Below, in pieces: positions 36,451-43,596 of a stretch of 44,263 nt of DNA (position 1 is the first letter of the stretch; each line of letters begins with the position of its first letter). Where the stretch lies: positions 1 to 44,263 of the forward strand of contig CAMWSP010000002.1 in NCBI GenBank assembly GCA_947176935.1, read 5' to 3'. Made by a program: the position numbers and the translations under genes. The notes beneath the pieces are model-generated. The model did no database searches, had not been told where the DNA came from, and saw only the letters and a list, made by a program, of their open reading frames with translations. The stretch is from an uncultured Porphyromonadaceae bacterium (lineage in GTDB: Bacteria; Bacteroidota; Bacteroidia; Bacteroidales; Muribaculaceae).

Positions 36451-37947
36451 ATGAAACATTCATCATGTGTATGGGCTGCCGCCCTGATGCTTTGCACCGC
36501 TACGGGCGCAAACGCTAAATCCACCAATGCGAACGACTCGCTGGTGCAGAACTATATGCGCAGCTCGCTCTATACTATCGTTCTGAATTCAGACACTCAG
36601 AACAACTTCTATGAAGAAGAAACCAAAAATGCTGCTGTTGGCGACGGCGGCATCATGGCTATGGCCAAGAGCATTGCCAAGACCGATGAAAAACGTGCTG
36701 CCAACGACGACAACACCGGCTCTATTTTCTCGCTCCCCGCAAAGGTGTTCCCTACCATTGCAATTCCCAACCAGTTCAATGACCATAACCTGGCCGTTCG
36801 CGTTGTGAACTTCGACTCTATCCGCAACCTCATCACTCCCGAGGAACTGGAAAAATTCGCGGTGAAGAAAAAAAGCGGCATCGGAATGTTGGCAAAAAGC
36901 ATGGCCGGCATGTCGACCTCGACCGATCAGGCAAACAACCAGTTCGACCAGTATGCACCCGCCGTTATCAACCGCTTCTTTACCAGCAATGCCGTGGCTC
37001 CCAATATCGTTGCCAAATGGTATGACTATAACCCCGGCGATAAGCACTGGAGCTATGATAGCCTCGTTACCATCACCGAACGCGGCAGCTATAACTTCTC
37101 GCCCGCTGATCTGGCGCTGGCAGCAACTGACATGAAGATGCGTCAGAAAATCGACAATACGGCTTTCGAAATGATCAAAAACACATACGTTATGGCAGTT
37201 AACCTGCGCTTCCGCTCCTATCAGGCCATCGTTGCCGAGGCATCCGCAATGGCAAATGCCGTTGGCTCGCAATTCGGTGGCTATGGAGCGCTGGCAGCCA
37301 AAGTTGCTTCGGCCGGTGCCAGTGCCGCAGCCGGCGACGGCTATACCGTTCAGGCCGTTTCGAGCCTTTATCGTCTGAAATGGAACGATGACATCAACCA
37401 GGACTTTGCCGTTAACCACATTGAAAAGAACAGCTCGCTCGACGACCTGATCAAGTCCGGCCTCTGCGAACTGGAATATATCGGCACCGAAAAATCGACC
37501 AGCAATATCCGTCAGAGCCTCTTCTCCGACAAGCCCATCAGCTCGCTGGTTACCCGTGCTACCGCCCGCGCAATCGACGAAGCTATTATTAAGCTGCAGA
37601 ACGCCCACGAAGAATTCCGCACCGTGCTGCCCGTTATTGGCGGCGATGGCAAAGGTATTATCTATGCCGCTATCGGCACCAAGGAAGGCCTTAACGAAAA
37701 GGACGAATATGAAATCCTCGAAGCCAACGAAGACGAAAACGGTAAGGTTTCCTACAAGTCCGTAGGTTCCGTTAAGGCCGTTAAGGGCAAAATCTGGAAT
37801 AACGCCTACGGCGCTGAAGAAGAACTTGCTGAAAACGATAAGGCCACCGATAGCGACAGAGAAGCCGTTGAGCGTGGTTATACCGAATTCAAGGGTAAGA
37901 AAGGCGACTACACCGGCTACTATCTCCGTTTGAAAAAGAAAAAATAA
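36451..37947 (+). CDS. Large exported protein of unknown function, operon gene 5
   Basis: This 498-residue protein has a signal peptide (MKHSSCVWAAALMLCTATGANA). A mostly helical body has AVRVVNFDSIRNLITPEELEKF and FFTSNAVAPNIVAKWYDYNP. A small-residue stretch at about 270-300 (GGYGALAAKVASAGASAAAG) could line a membrane or interface. Residues 393-450 form a compact beta domain (GKGIIYAAIGTKEGLNEKDEYEIL, then GSVKAVKGKIWNN). Its G-L-x-x-x-D-x-x-x-I pattern is like the SH3-like C-terminal domain of FlgT. I do not recognise the whole protein. Confidence 0.7.
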   Translation: MKHSSCVWAAALMLCTATGANAKSTNANDSLVQNYMRSSLYTIVLNSDTQNNFYEEETKNAAVGDGGIMAMAKSIAKTDEKRAANDDNTGSIFSLPAKVFPTIAIPNQFNDHNLAVRVVNFDSIRNLITPEELEKFAVKKKSGIGMLAKSMAGMSTSTDQANNQFDQYAPAVINRFFTSNAVAPNIVAKWYDYNPGDKHWSYDSLVTITERGSYNFSPADLALAATDMKMRQKIDNTAFEMIKNTYVMAVNLRFRSYQAIVAEASAMANAVGSQFGGYGALAAKVASAGASAAAGDGYTVQAVSSLYRLKWNDDINQDFAVNHIEKNSSLDDLIKSGLCELEYIGTEKSTSNIRQSLFSDKPISSLVTRATARAIDEAIIKLQNAHEEFRTVLPVIGGDGKGIIYAAIGTKEGLNEKDEYEILEANEDENGKVSYKSVGSVKAVKGKIWNNAYGAEEELAENDKATDSDREAVERGYTEFKGKKGDYTGYYLRLKKKK

Positions 37948-37956
37948 TTAGCGGAA

Positions 37957-38541
37957 ATGCGTAGCAAACTGCTGATATTAGCAATAATGTGTTCTTGTGC
38001 TTCTCTTGCGGGAGCACAGGAACGCACGCTGAACCGCTTGCCCGAAATCAGCAAGGCCGCTGACTATACGGTGGAATACAGCCGTAACTCAACCGGCTTT
38101 TGGGCTGCAGCTGAGCTGTCGGGCGGCTCGACCTGCCGCATCAGTAAGCCCAATACCGGTTTTGCGGAGCTTGATCTGGTTGCCGGCTATCGTTTCAGTG
38201 ATTATCTGCGTATTGGCGCCGGCTTCGGCGTGCGCGACTACGGACTGTTCGCTTCCTCCATCCGCTATAAGGATAGCAGTTGGTCGTTTCCGATCTATGT
38301 TGACCTGCGCGGCAGTTTCATGCCCACGGTTTATCGCACCGTGGTGCCATACTGGTCGATGGACCTTGGCGGCACCGTTTGCGATGGCTTTATGATGCGC
38401 CCGTCGTTGGGCATCCGCGTGGGCCGCGAGCGCAGTGCCTTCCTTCTTGCTGTGTCCTATACGGGCCAGTGTATTGATATACGCAAGGACGTTAACAGGT
38501 ATATTTCTATGATGTCGCTCCGGTTGGGCTATGAATTTTAG
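37957..38541 (+). CDS. Probable outer-membrane beta-barrel protein, operon gene 6
   Basis: This 194-residue protein has a signal peptide (MRSKLLILAIMCSCASLAGA). The mature part has about eight amphipathic strands, such as FWAAAELSGGSTCRI, FAELDLVAGYRFSDYLRIGAGFGVR, FPIYVDLRGSFMP and FLLAVSYTG. It ends in MSLRLGYEF, with a terminal Phe typical of barrels. This fits a small eight-stranded outer-membrane barrel. It is the last gene of the six-gene operon, 9 nt after gene 5, and is followed by a strong terminator. Confidence 0.75.
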   Translation: MRSKLLILAIMCSCASLAGAQERTLNRLPEISKAADYTVEYSRNSTGFWAAAELSGGSTCRISKPNTGFAELDLVAGYRFSDYLRIGAGFGVRDYGLFASSIRYKDSSWSFPIYVDLRGSFMPTVYRTVVPYWSMDLGGTVCDGFMMRPSLGIRVGRERSAFLLAVSYTGQCIDIRKDVNRYISMMSLRLGYEF

Positions 38542-38588
38542 CCTTCCGAGCAGAGCGATAGAAATATTTTCATAACTTTTTTGATGAA

Positions 38589-38623
38589 GTTCCCCGAGCT
38601 GCGACAGCCCGGGGAACATTTTT
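38589..38623 (+). terminator. Strong intrinsic terminator of the six-gene operon
   Basis: GTTCCCCG (38589-38596) pairs with CGGGGAAC (38610-38617), with an inner GCTG/CAGC stem around a CGA loop. ATTTTT follows directly. The T run merges into the left 27-bp direct repeat at 38622. Before the proposed ATPase insertion it would have stood right after the rnhA stop codon. Confidence 0.9.
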
Positions 38624-38648
38624 ATTTGCGGCCGAAGTCGGCGGGGAT
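38622..38648. repeat. Left 27-bp direct repeat (last codons of the ATPase gene)
   Basis: Identical over 27 bases to 40090-40116. On the minus strand it codes for IPADFGRK and a stop. The bases on both sides differ between the two copies. Confidence 0.97.
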
Positions 38649-39947
38649 CTTCAGTGCCACGCAGGCTCCGTAGAGCGGTATGTTGGTCATCCATTGCTGA
38701 CGCTCGTATGGTAATAACGAATAGCGGATGCAGGTCAGCGGGGTTTCCGGACTGACTTTTTCACTGAGCTTGGCTAAAGATTGAGACCTGACGTTATTGC
38801 CTGCTTTGACTTCCATGGCCCATAGTCGGCTGGATGTTCCGGTCAGCAGGTCAATTTCCATCTTAGGAGAGTTTGAGGCATAATAAAACAGTGCATCGCC
38901 GAACTCGGATTGCTTTTGTTGCACGACATAGTTTTCGGCCAAGGCGCCTTTGAATTCTACGAATGCGGAGTTATTTATCAGCAGCTCTTCCGCTTCAACA
39001 CCGGTTATGGCTCCGAGAAGGCCGATGTCGAGAAAATATAGCTTGAAGCTGGCTGAGTCTTTGTAGAATATAAGAGGAGTGGCCGGGGTGGTGGTGCCGT
39101 TGACTTTGATAACGATTCCTGCATCGACAAGCCATTGAATGGCTTCTTCAAGGTCGCGGGCGCGGGCACCGTTGCGAACGGCTCCGAAAACGAATTTCTT
39201 ATTTTCTCTGGCTAATTGCATCGGTACGGATTGCCATACAAGCCGGATTTTTTCTACCATGGTGGAGCTGTGTTTTCCCATATCGCGATAATATGCCTCG
39301 AGTATGTCGAGCTGAATCCGGCGCACGTCATTCAGAGGCCGGCCATCAACAAATGCTTTTACCGCTTCCGGCATGCCGCCGCAGAAATAATACTGGCGAA
39401 GCAAGTCAACAAGTTTGTCGTGGAGAGGAGATAGAATATCCCAATTCTCACTATCGAGATTGTCGGCAATAATTTTCTCGCCCTTGGCCTGCAGAAATTC
39501 CAAGAACGTCATCGGGTACATATACAGCATGTTGACTTTGCCTACGGGGAATGATTCTCCATTGCGCAAAGATATGCCGAGAAGGGAGCCGGCCACAATT
39601 ACGTCCTGTTCGCGCGCGTTCTCGCAGAAATATTTCAAACTTGCTATTCCGTTCGGCACTTCTTGGATTTCATCGAGGATAATCAAGGTCTTTCCTGCGA
39701 TTACGGGAACTCCTGCCAAAGCTTCAATCTGGCGTAGGATGCGCTCCATGTCGAAGCCGTTGGCAAATATGGCGTTTACGGCTTGGTTGTGGTGACAGTT
39801 GATGTAGGCCACATACTCGTATTCCCGTTGTCCAAACTCGCGTATGATGTATGTCTTGCCGACTTGACGTGCGCCAAGCAGTATCAAGGGTTTGCGATTA
39901 GGATTATTCTTCCATTCGCGCAGACTATTGTAGATTTTTCTGTGCAT
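38622..39947 (-). CDS. AAA ATPase with a DUF4143 domain
   Basis: This 441-residue cytoplasmic protein belongs to the AAA_14/DUF4143 group common in Bacteroidetes. The Walker A motif GARQVGKT lies at 25-32, Walker B LIILDE at 88-93, and GSLLG near 119-123. The C-terminal DUF4143 region ends with a nuclease-like part (LAENYVVQQKQSEFGDALFYYASN, then MEIDLLTG and AMEVKAG), which resembles a PD-(D/E)xK core. Function is unproven; anti-viral and toxin-linked roles have been guessed for such families. The last eight residues, IPADFGRK, match the end of RNase H and do not look native. It has its own promoter. Base composition looks lower in GC than its neighbours. Confidence 0.88.
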   Translation of the reverse strand: MHRKIYNSLREWKNNPNRKPLILLGARQVGKTYIIREFGQREYEYVAYINCHHNQAVNAIFANGFDMERILRQIEALAGVPVIAGKTLIILDEIQEVPNGIASLKYFCENAREQDVIVAGSLLGISLRNGESFPVGKVNMLYMYPMTFLEFLQAKGEKIIADNLDSENWDILSPLHDKLVDLLRQYYFCGGMPEAVKAFVDGRPLNDVRRIQLDILEAYYRDMGKHSSTMVEKIRLVWQSVPMQLARENKKFVFGAVRNGARARDLEEAIQWLVDAGIVIKVNGTTTPATPLIFYKDSASFKLYFLDIGLLGAITGVEAEELLINNSAFVEFKGALAENYVVQQKQSEFGDALFYYASNSPKMEIDLLTGTSSRLWAMEVKAGNNVRSQSLAKLSEKVSPETPLTCIRYSLLPYERQQWMTNIPLYGACVALKIPADFGRK

Positions 39948-39964
39948 TTATGTTGAATTTTTGG

Positions 39965-39997
39965 CAAAGATAGTGAAAATTAGTGAGATAAATCAAT
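39965..39997 (-). promoter_or_regulatory. Promoter of the DUF4143 ATPase
   Basis: On the minus strand ATTG (39997-39994), a 21-nt spacer and TATCTTTG (39972-39965) match the Bacteroidetes promoter. The ATG at 39947 follows 17 nt after the -7 element. The upstream side abuts the 32-bp tandem repeats. Confidence 0.65.
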
Positions 39998-40000
39998 AAT

Positions 40001-40096
40001 TGCACGAAAATTGATGTTGGTTAACGAAAAAATGCACGAAAATCGACGTTGATTTCTGTAAAAATGCACGAAATTTGAGGTTGGTGGGGTTATTTG
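40001..40096. repeat. Three tandem 32-bp repeats upstream of the ATPase gene
   Basis: Units start at 40001, 40033 and 40065, each opening with TGCACGAAA. Units 1 and 2 share 25 of 32 bases. Unit 3 shares 19 of its first 21 bases with unit 1, then runs into the right direct repeat. They begin 3 nt upstream of the -33 element, so they could be operator sites or part of a mobile element end. Confidence 0.85.
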
Positions 40097-40116
40097 CGGC
40101 CGAAGTCGGCGGGGAT
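40090..40116. repeat. Right 27-bp direct repeat (last codons of rnhA)
   Basis: Identical to 38622-38648. Here it is the natural 3' end of the RNase H gene, coding for IPADFGRK and the stop. The Asp is the last residue of the catalytic DEDD set. Confidence 0.97.
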
Positions 40117-40734
40117 TTCGCCCCAGTTTTCGGTGTCCCACTTGACGATGGGGTTGCGCGGGGTGTGGGTGGCAATCCAGGCGTCGGCCCGGGCGAGAAT
40201 CTGCATGAGGCGGGCGTTTTCGGCGGTGGGTTCCACCGTGGTTTTCGAGCGGCGGTTGCGCACCCATGTCTGCGCGGTGCGCGAGTCGGAGTAGATGGGC
40301 GTGGAGTGGTCGCCGCGCTTGTCGAGGAGCGCCAGCGCATGAATCAGCGCCAGATATTCGGCAATGTTGTTGGTGCCGCCGGCATAGGGGCCTACATGGA
40401 AAATTTCGCGCCCGGAGCGGATGTCGACGCCTCGGTATTCTATCGGGCCGGGCACTCCGGAGCATGCGCCGTCGACGGCTATTGCGCCGTCGGGAATGGA
40501 ATCGGGAATAACGGTGGGGTGGGGCGCACGGCTGCGTTTGGCTATTTCGAGAAGAAGCGAGGCCTGATCCTCGTAGGAGCCGCGAAAGGCCTCGGTGGCC
40601 TGCTCGATGGTGTTGAACGCCTTGAAGCGTGCGCCTTTAACGCCGATTACCTGCTGCTGACATTCCTCCCAGGAGTCGTAGATGCCGGGCGCGAGGCCTT
40701 CCCAAACAACGTAGAATTTGCGGTTCGTTGCCAT
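40090..40734 (-). CDS. rnhA: Ribonuclease HI with an N-terminal hybrid-binding domain
   Basis: This enzyme cuts RNA in RNA-DNA hybrids. The 214-residue product has an N-terminal viroplasmin-type hybrid-binding domain (MATNRKFYVVWEGLAPGIYDSW) and a C-terminal RNase H fold. The catalytic set is Asp88 (AVDGACSG), Glu126 (NNIAEY), Asp150 (YSDSRT) and Asp210 (PADFGRK). The form resembles Bacillus halodurans RNase H1, which ends in a similar motif. The ATG at 40734 overlaps the upstream stop by 1 nt (TGATG). It is the last gene of the aroK operon. Confidence 0.95.
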   Translation of the reverse strand: MATNRKFYVVWEGLAPGIYDSWEECQQQVIGVKGARFKAFNTIEQATEAFRGSYEDQASLLLEIAKRSRAPHPTVIPDSIPDGAIAVDGACSGVPGPIEYRGVDIRSGREIFHVGPYAGGTNNIAEYLALIHALALLDKRGDHSTPIYSDSRTAQTWVRNRRSKTTVEPTAENARLMQILARADAWIATHTPRNPIVKWDTENWGEIPADFGRK

Positions 40735-41915
40735 CAGTTTCCGGTCAGAAGGTTGATATCGAGCGCGCGGATGCCGAGGGCTTCGGCCAGTCGGGGGTTC
40801 ACGCATTTGCCCCAATAGGTGAGCATTGCCGGGCGCATGGGGCGCGGCAGGTCGGCCAGCGAGCCGAGGGTTTGGCGCAGGGCGTCGGCGTTGCCGACCA
40901 GGGCGTTGCTCAGGGCCATGGCTGCGGTGCGGGGCACCCGGTTGCCAACGTTGCAATAGCAGGCGCGGGCATCGCCGGCGGCGAGGGTGCTCACCGACGG
41001 GGCCGAGAGGTCAATCACCGGAATGGAGGGGAAGGTTGCGCCGGGGGTGGATGTGAGGTCGAAAATCAGCACCCGCTTTTTCATTTCGTCGGCAATGTCG
41101 GAGTCGACCACGGTTGGTGTGCGCATCGGGGTCACCACTACCACGTCGGCCGAGCGCAGCGCCGAGCGGAGCACCTTGGGGTGGAGCGCCGAGGCTATGC
41201 AGCGGTGGTCGAGCACCCGGCCTGCCGAGCGCAGCGAGTAGAGGTCGTTGTCGAACATCCTTACCGTGGCGCCGGCGCCCAGAGCATTATGGGCGGCGGC
41301 TATGGCGCCCATGCCCGAGCCTATGACGGTGACTTCGCAGGGAACTATGCCGGTCACTCCGCCGAGCAGAATGCCTTTGCCGTGGATGGGGTCGGTGAGC
41401 ATTGCCGAGGCTATGGCCATGGAGGCGCATCCGTCGATTTCGTGGAGTATGTCGGCTATGAGGCGGTGGCCGTCGGTGTTAATCAGGTCGGCGGCCACAA
41501 CGTTTACGCCCGCGCGGAGCAGGGCCTTGGCCGCGAGCGGATTGCCCACCACGGGTTGCAGGAGGGTTAGCAGGAGGGTTCCGCGGCGCAACGTGGCGGC
41601 TTCGCCGGCCGACAGGGCGGCGGTTGAAATCACCACTTCGGCCTGCAAGGCTTCGGCGCGCGAGCAGAGCGTTGCGCCGGCGCGCTCGTAGGCGGCGTCG
41701 GAATAATGTATAGGCTCGCCGGCGCCGCGCTGAATCTTAACGGCTATGCCGCAGTCGGTCAGCCGTGCGGCGCCTTCGGGAGTCAGCGCAAAGCGGCGCT
41801 CGCCATGTTCCAGGCCGGAGGGCAGACCAAAGGTTATGGTGCGTTTGCGCGGTTCGGTAAGCACGGCCTGTTCCAGCGGGGTCAGCTCGTTGGCGGGTGC
41901 GGATTGGGTAATCAT
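40734..41915 (-). CDS. Alanine dehydrogenase/transhydrogenase-alpha-like protein
   Basis: This 393-residue protein has the AlaDH/PntA fold. The N-terminal domain (RTITFGLPSGLEHGERRFALTPEGA) is followed by the NAD-binding motif GGVTGIVPCEVTVIGSGMGA at about 185-204. Alanine dehydrogenase uses a Lys near KVKEP and a His in FTFLHL. Here these places read VVISTAAL and LLTLLQP, so both catalytic residues are missing. Bacteroidetes relatives that I recall keep the Lys. The product may therefore have another reaction or be non-catalytic. Its start overlaps aroK by 4 nt. Confidence 0.8.
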   Translation of the reverse strand: MITQSAPANELTPLEQAVLTEPRKRTITFGLPSGLEHGERRFALTPEGAARLTDCGIAVKIQRGAGEPIHYSDAAYERAGATLCSRAEALQAEVVISTAALSAGEAATLRRGTLLLTLLQPVVGNPLAAKALLRAGVNVVAADLINTDGHRLIADILHEIDGCASMAIASAMLTDPIHGKGILLGGVTGIVPCEVTVIGSGMGAIAAAHNALGAGATVRMFDNDLYSLRSAGRVLDHRCIASALHPKVLRSALRSADVVVVTPMRTPTVVDSDIADEMKKRVLIFDLTSTPGATFPSIPVIDLSAPSVSTLAAGDARACYCNVGNRVPRTAAMALSNALVGNADALRQTLGSLADLPRPMRPAMLTYWGKCVNPRLAEALGIRALDINLLTGN

Positions 41916-42448
41916 AGGGTAGGGAGGTTAAAGCGTTCGCAAAACTGTTGGGCCGTTGTTGCAATCTGGCTTTTATCTTCAAGCAAAGTTGCACAGAAGC
42001 TATGGTGGGCGCGGCTATAATAAGGTGTGCGCGCATCGAGCGCCGAGGTTATGAACTCAAGCAGTTCGGAGTCGGACTTATTGGCCAGAATCGGCCGCTT
42101 GGAGCGGTTGCGCTGCAGGCGCTCGTAGAGCCGGCTAATCGGAGTGTTGAGCCAAACGGTGGTTCCGGCGGCGTTCATTTCATCCATATTGTTGAAGAAG
42201 CAGGGAGTGCCGCCGCCGCAGGCAATGATAACATCGGAGAAGTCGCACACCTCGCGCAGCATTGCCTGCTCCACGCGGCGGAAGCCGTCTTCGCCTCGGG
42301 AGGCGAACAGTTCGGCTATGGTTGCGTGGAAGCGCTGCTCGATGTAGTGGTCCAGGTCGATGAAGTCCAGACCGGTGGCTACCGACAGGGCGCGGCCGAG
42401 TGTTGACTTGCCGCAGCCCATATATCCGATCAGAAAAACAGGTTTCAT
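41912..42448 (-). CDS. aroK: Shikimate kinase
   Basis: AroK phosphorylates shikimate in aromatic amino-acid synthesis. The 178-residue product has the P-loop GYMGCGKST at 8-16, the shikimate-binding DLDHYIE, the motif ACGGGTPCF and the lid RPILANKS. It is the first gene of an apparent operon with the alanine dehydrogenase-like gene and rnhA. The three have little obvious functional connection. Confidence 0.95.
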   Translation of the reverse strand: MKPVFLIGYMGCGKSTLGRALSVATGLDFIDLDHYIEQRFHATIAELFASRGEDGFRRVEQAMLREVCDFSDVIIACGGGTPCFFNNMDEMNAAGTTVWLNTPISRLYERLQRNRSKRPILANKSDSELLEFITSALDARTPYYSRAHHSFCATLLEDKSQIATTAQQFCERFNLPTL

Positions 42449-42455
42449 ACAGCCG

Positions 42456-42463
42456 CAAATTTA
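42456..42463 (-). promoter_or_regulatory. Candidate -7 element of the aroK operon
   Basis: On the minus strand this reads TAAATTTG, ending 7 nt before the aroK ATG. It implies a very short or absent leader. No clear -33 element is seen at the right spacing. Confidence 0.4.
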
Positions 42464-42552
42464 ATCAAAAAATTGTAATTCATTGCTGAAATGCTGAAAA
42501 AATATTTGAGATTTTCTTGCTATTTAGTTTATTTTCGTTGCTTTGCGGAGTT

Positions 42553-42774
42553 ATGAATAGGGTTTTTAAGAGCGAGGTTTTGCGTAGGATTGTTACGGTG
42601 AAGTGCCGCCCGGGCTGCTCGTTGGGTCTGGACTTCGGCTACCGCCTGCAGCGCCGCAGCGGATTCGCGTTCCGCATCGGCTGGTCGCCTTCGGTCTTCG
42701 TTAACTCCGGTGGCGCATACCTGAATCTTTACGGTCTGTTTCCGCACATAGGGTTCGGCTACACTTTCCGCTGA
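42553..42774 (+). pseudogene. Fragment of an outer-membrane barrel protein (C-terminal strands)
   Basis: A 73-codon frame starts at the ATG at 42553. Its end (FGYRLQRRSGFAFRIGWSPSVF, then LYGLFPHIGFGYTFR) is like the last strands of a Bacteroidetes barrel protein, including a terminal aromatic strand. There is no signal peptide and no room for the missing N-terminal strands. I read it as a remnant of a lost gene. A real small protein is the alternative. Confidence 0.5.
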
Positions 42775-42822
42775 CTCTGCGGGTTGGTGGTTTTAACTTT
42801 TTGAGATTCAGAGCGGAAAAGT

Positions 42823-42853
42823 TTTGTAGTGTCGGAAAAATTTCGTAACTTTG
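42823..42853 (+). promoter_or_regulatory. Promoter of the str operon (rpsL)
   Basis: TTTG at 42823-42826, a 19-nt spacer and TAACTTTG at 42846-42853 match the consensus. Transcription would begin near 42860, leaving a leader of about 140 nt before the rpsL ATG. Confidence 0.8.
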
Positions 42854-42859
42854 CAGCTG

Positions 42860-43003
42860 AAATCAAGGCAAAATGCGTTGCATTGCAAGGCTAACTCTTT
42901 GAATGAGAGGGCTGAGCGTGCTGCGTGTGGCGCTGCGAGGACGTGAATAAAAATTCAACCATTTTTCAAATACTTAACATTATTTAACTTATTAAAAACT
43001 AAG
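42860..43003 (+). promoter_or_regulatory. Long rpsL leader region
   Basis: About 144 nt separate the expected transcription start from rpsL. The first 90 nt are GC-rich with small inverted repeats (TTGCA-T-TGCAA near 42875-42890, and CTCT-AGAG around 42895-42910). The last 55 nt are AT-rich, as usual before Bacteroidetes starts. It may be a regulated ribosomal-protein leader, but I cannot fold it in detail. Confidence 0.4.
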
Positions 43004-43408
43004 ATGCCTACTATTCAGCAATTAGTACGAAAAGGCCGCGTGGCTCTGACCGATAAGAGCAAGTCGCCCGCACTTGACAGCTGCCCCCAGCGTCGCGGCG
43101 TATGCGTTCGTGTCTACACCACTACCCCTAAGAAACCTAATTCGGCAATGCGTAAGGTTGCACGTGTTCGTCTGACCAATGGCAAGGAAGTGAACAGCTA
43201 CATTCCGGGCGAAGGTCACAACCTGCAGGAGCACAGCATCGTTCTGGTGCGCGGCGGTCGTGTGAAAGACCTTCCCGGTGTTCGCTACCACATTGTTCGC
43301 GGCACTCTTGACACCCAGGGTGTTAAGGATCGCACCCAGCGTCGTTCGAAATATGGCGCCAAGCGTCCGAAACCCGGTCAGGCTCCCGCTGCCAAAGGTA
43401 AAAAGTAA
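43004..43408 (+). CDS. rpsL: 30S ribosomal protein S12
   Basis: S12 sits at the decoding centre of the small subunit. The 134-residue product has [11 protein letters not shown], the conserved [19 protein letters not shown] and [13 protein letters not shown]. Lys in TPKKPN at the streptomycin-linked position is the usual wild-type residue. A basic tail ([14 protein letters not shown]) follows. The gene starts the str operon. Confidence 0.98.
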   Translation: MPTIQQLVRKGRVALTDKSKSPALDSCPQRRGVCVRVYTTTPKKPNSAMRKVARVRLTNGKEVNSYIPGEGHNLQEHSIVLVRGGRVKDLPGVRYHIVRGTLDTQGVKDRTQRRSKYGAKRPKPGQAPAAKGKK

Positions 43409-43531
43409 GCCTTTAAGGAAAACGTACTAAAACAATCAAACAAACCGAACTAAAAATCAGTCGTTCGTTTCGTTTGGTCGGCTAAATAAAATATCGGTTG
43501 AGTAAATGGCGGCAGCGGTCGCCGTTGAAGC

Positions 43532-43547
43532 GAAACCTCCGGGTTTC
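43532..43547 (+). other. Hairpin with a UCCG loop between rpsL and rpsG
   Basis: GAAACC (43532-43537) pairs with GGTTTC (43542-43547) around TCCG. It lies in the 188-nt gap between rpsL and rpsG. In Escherichia coli that gap holds the S7 feedback site, so a similar role is possible here, though no homology is shown. Confidence 0.4.
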
Positions 43548-43596
43548 AGATATACAGCCCACCCCGAAAACAGAAGACATAACTCAAGCAACAACA

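Noticed and set aside
40001-40096. CRISPR array
   Set aside because: The 32-bp units are contiguous tandem repeats with no unique spacers, and no cas genes are nearby.
43498-43596. Upstream extension of rpsG
   Set aside because: The added 33 residues do not match the S7 family, and MRKAKPKKR at 43597 is the usual start.
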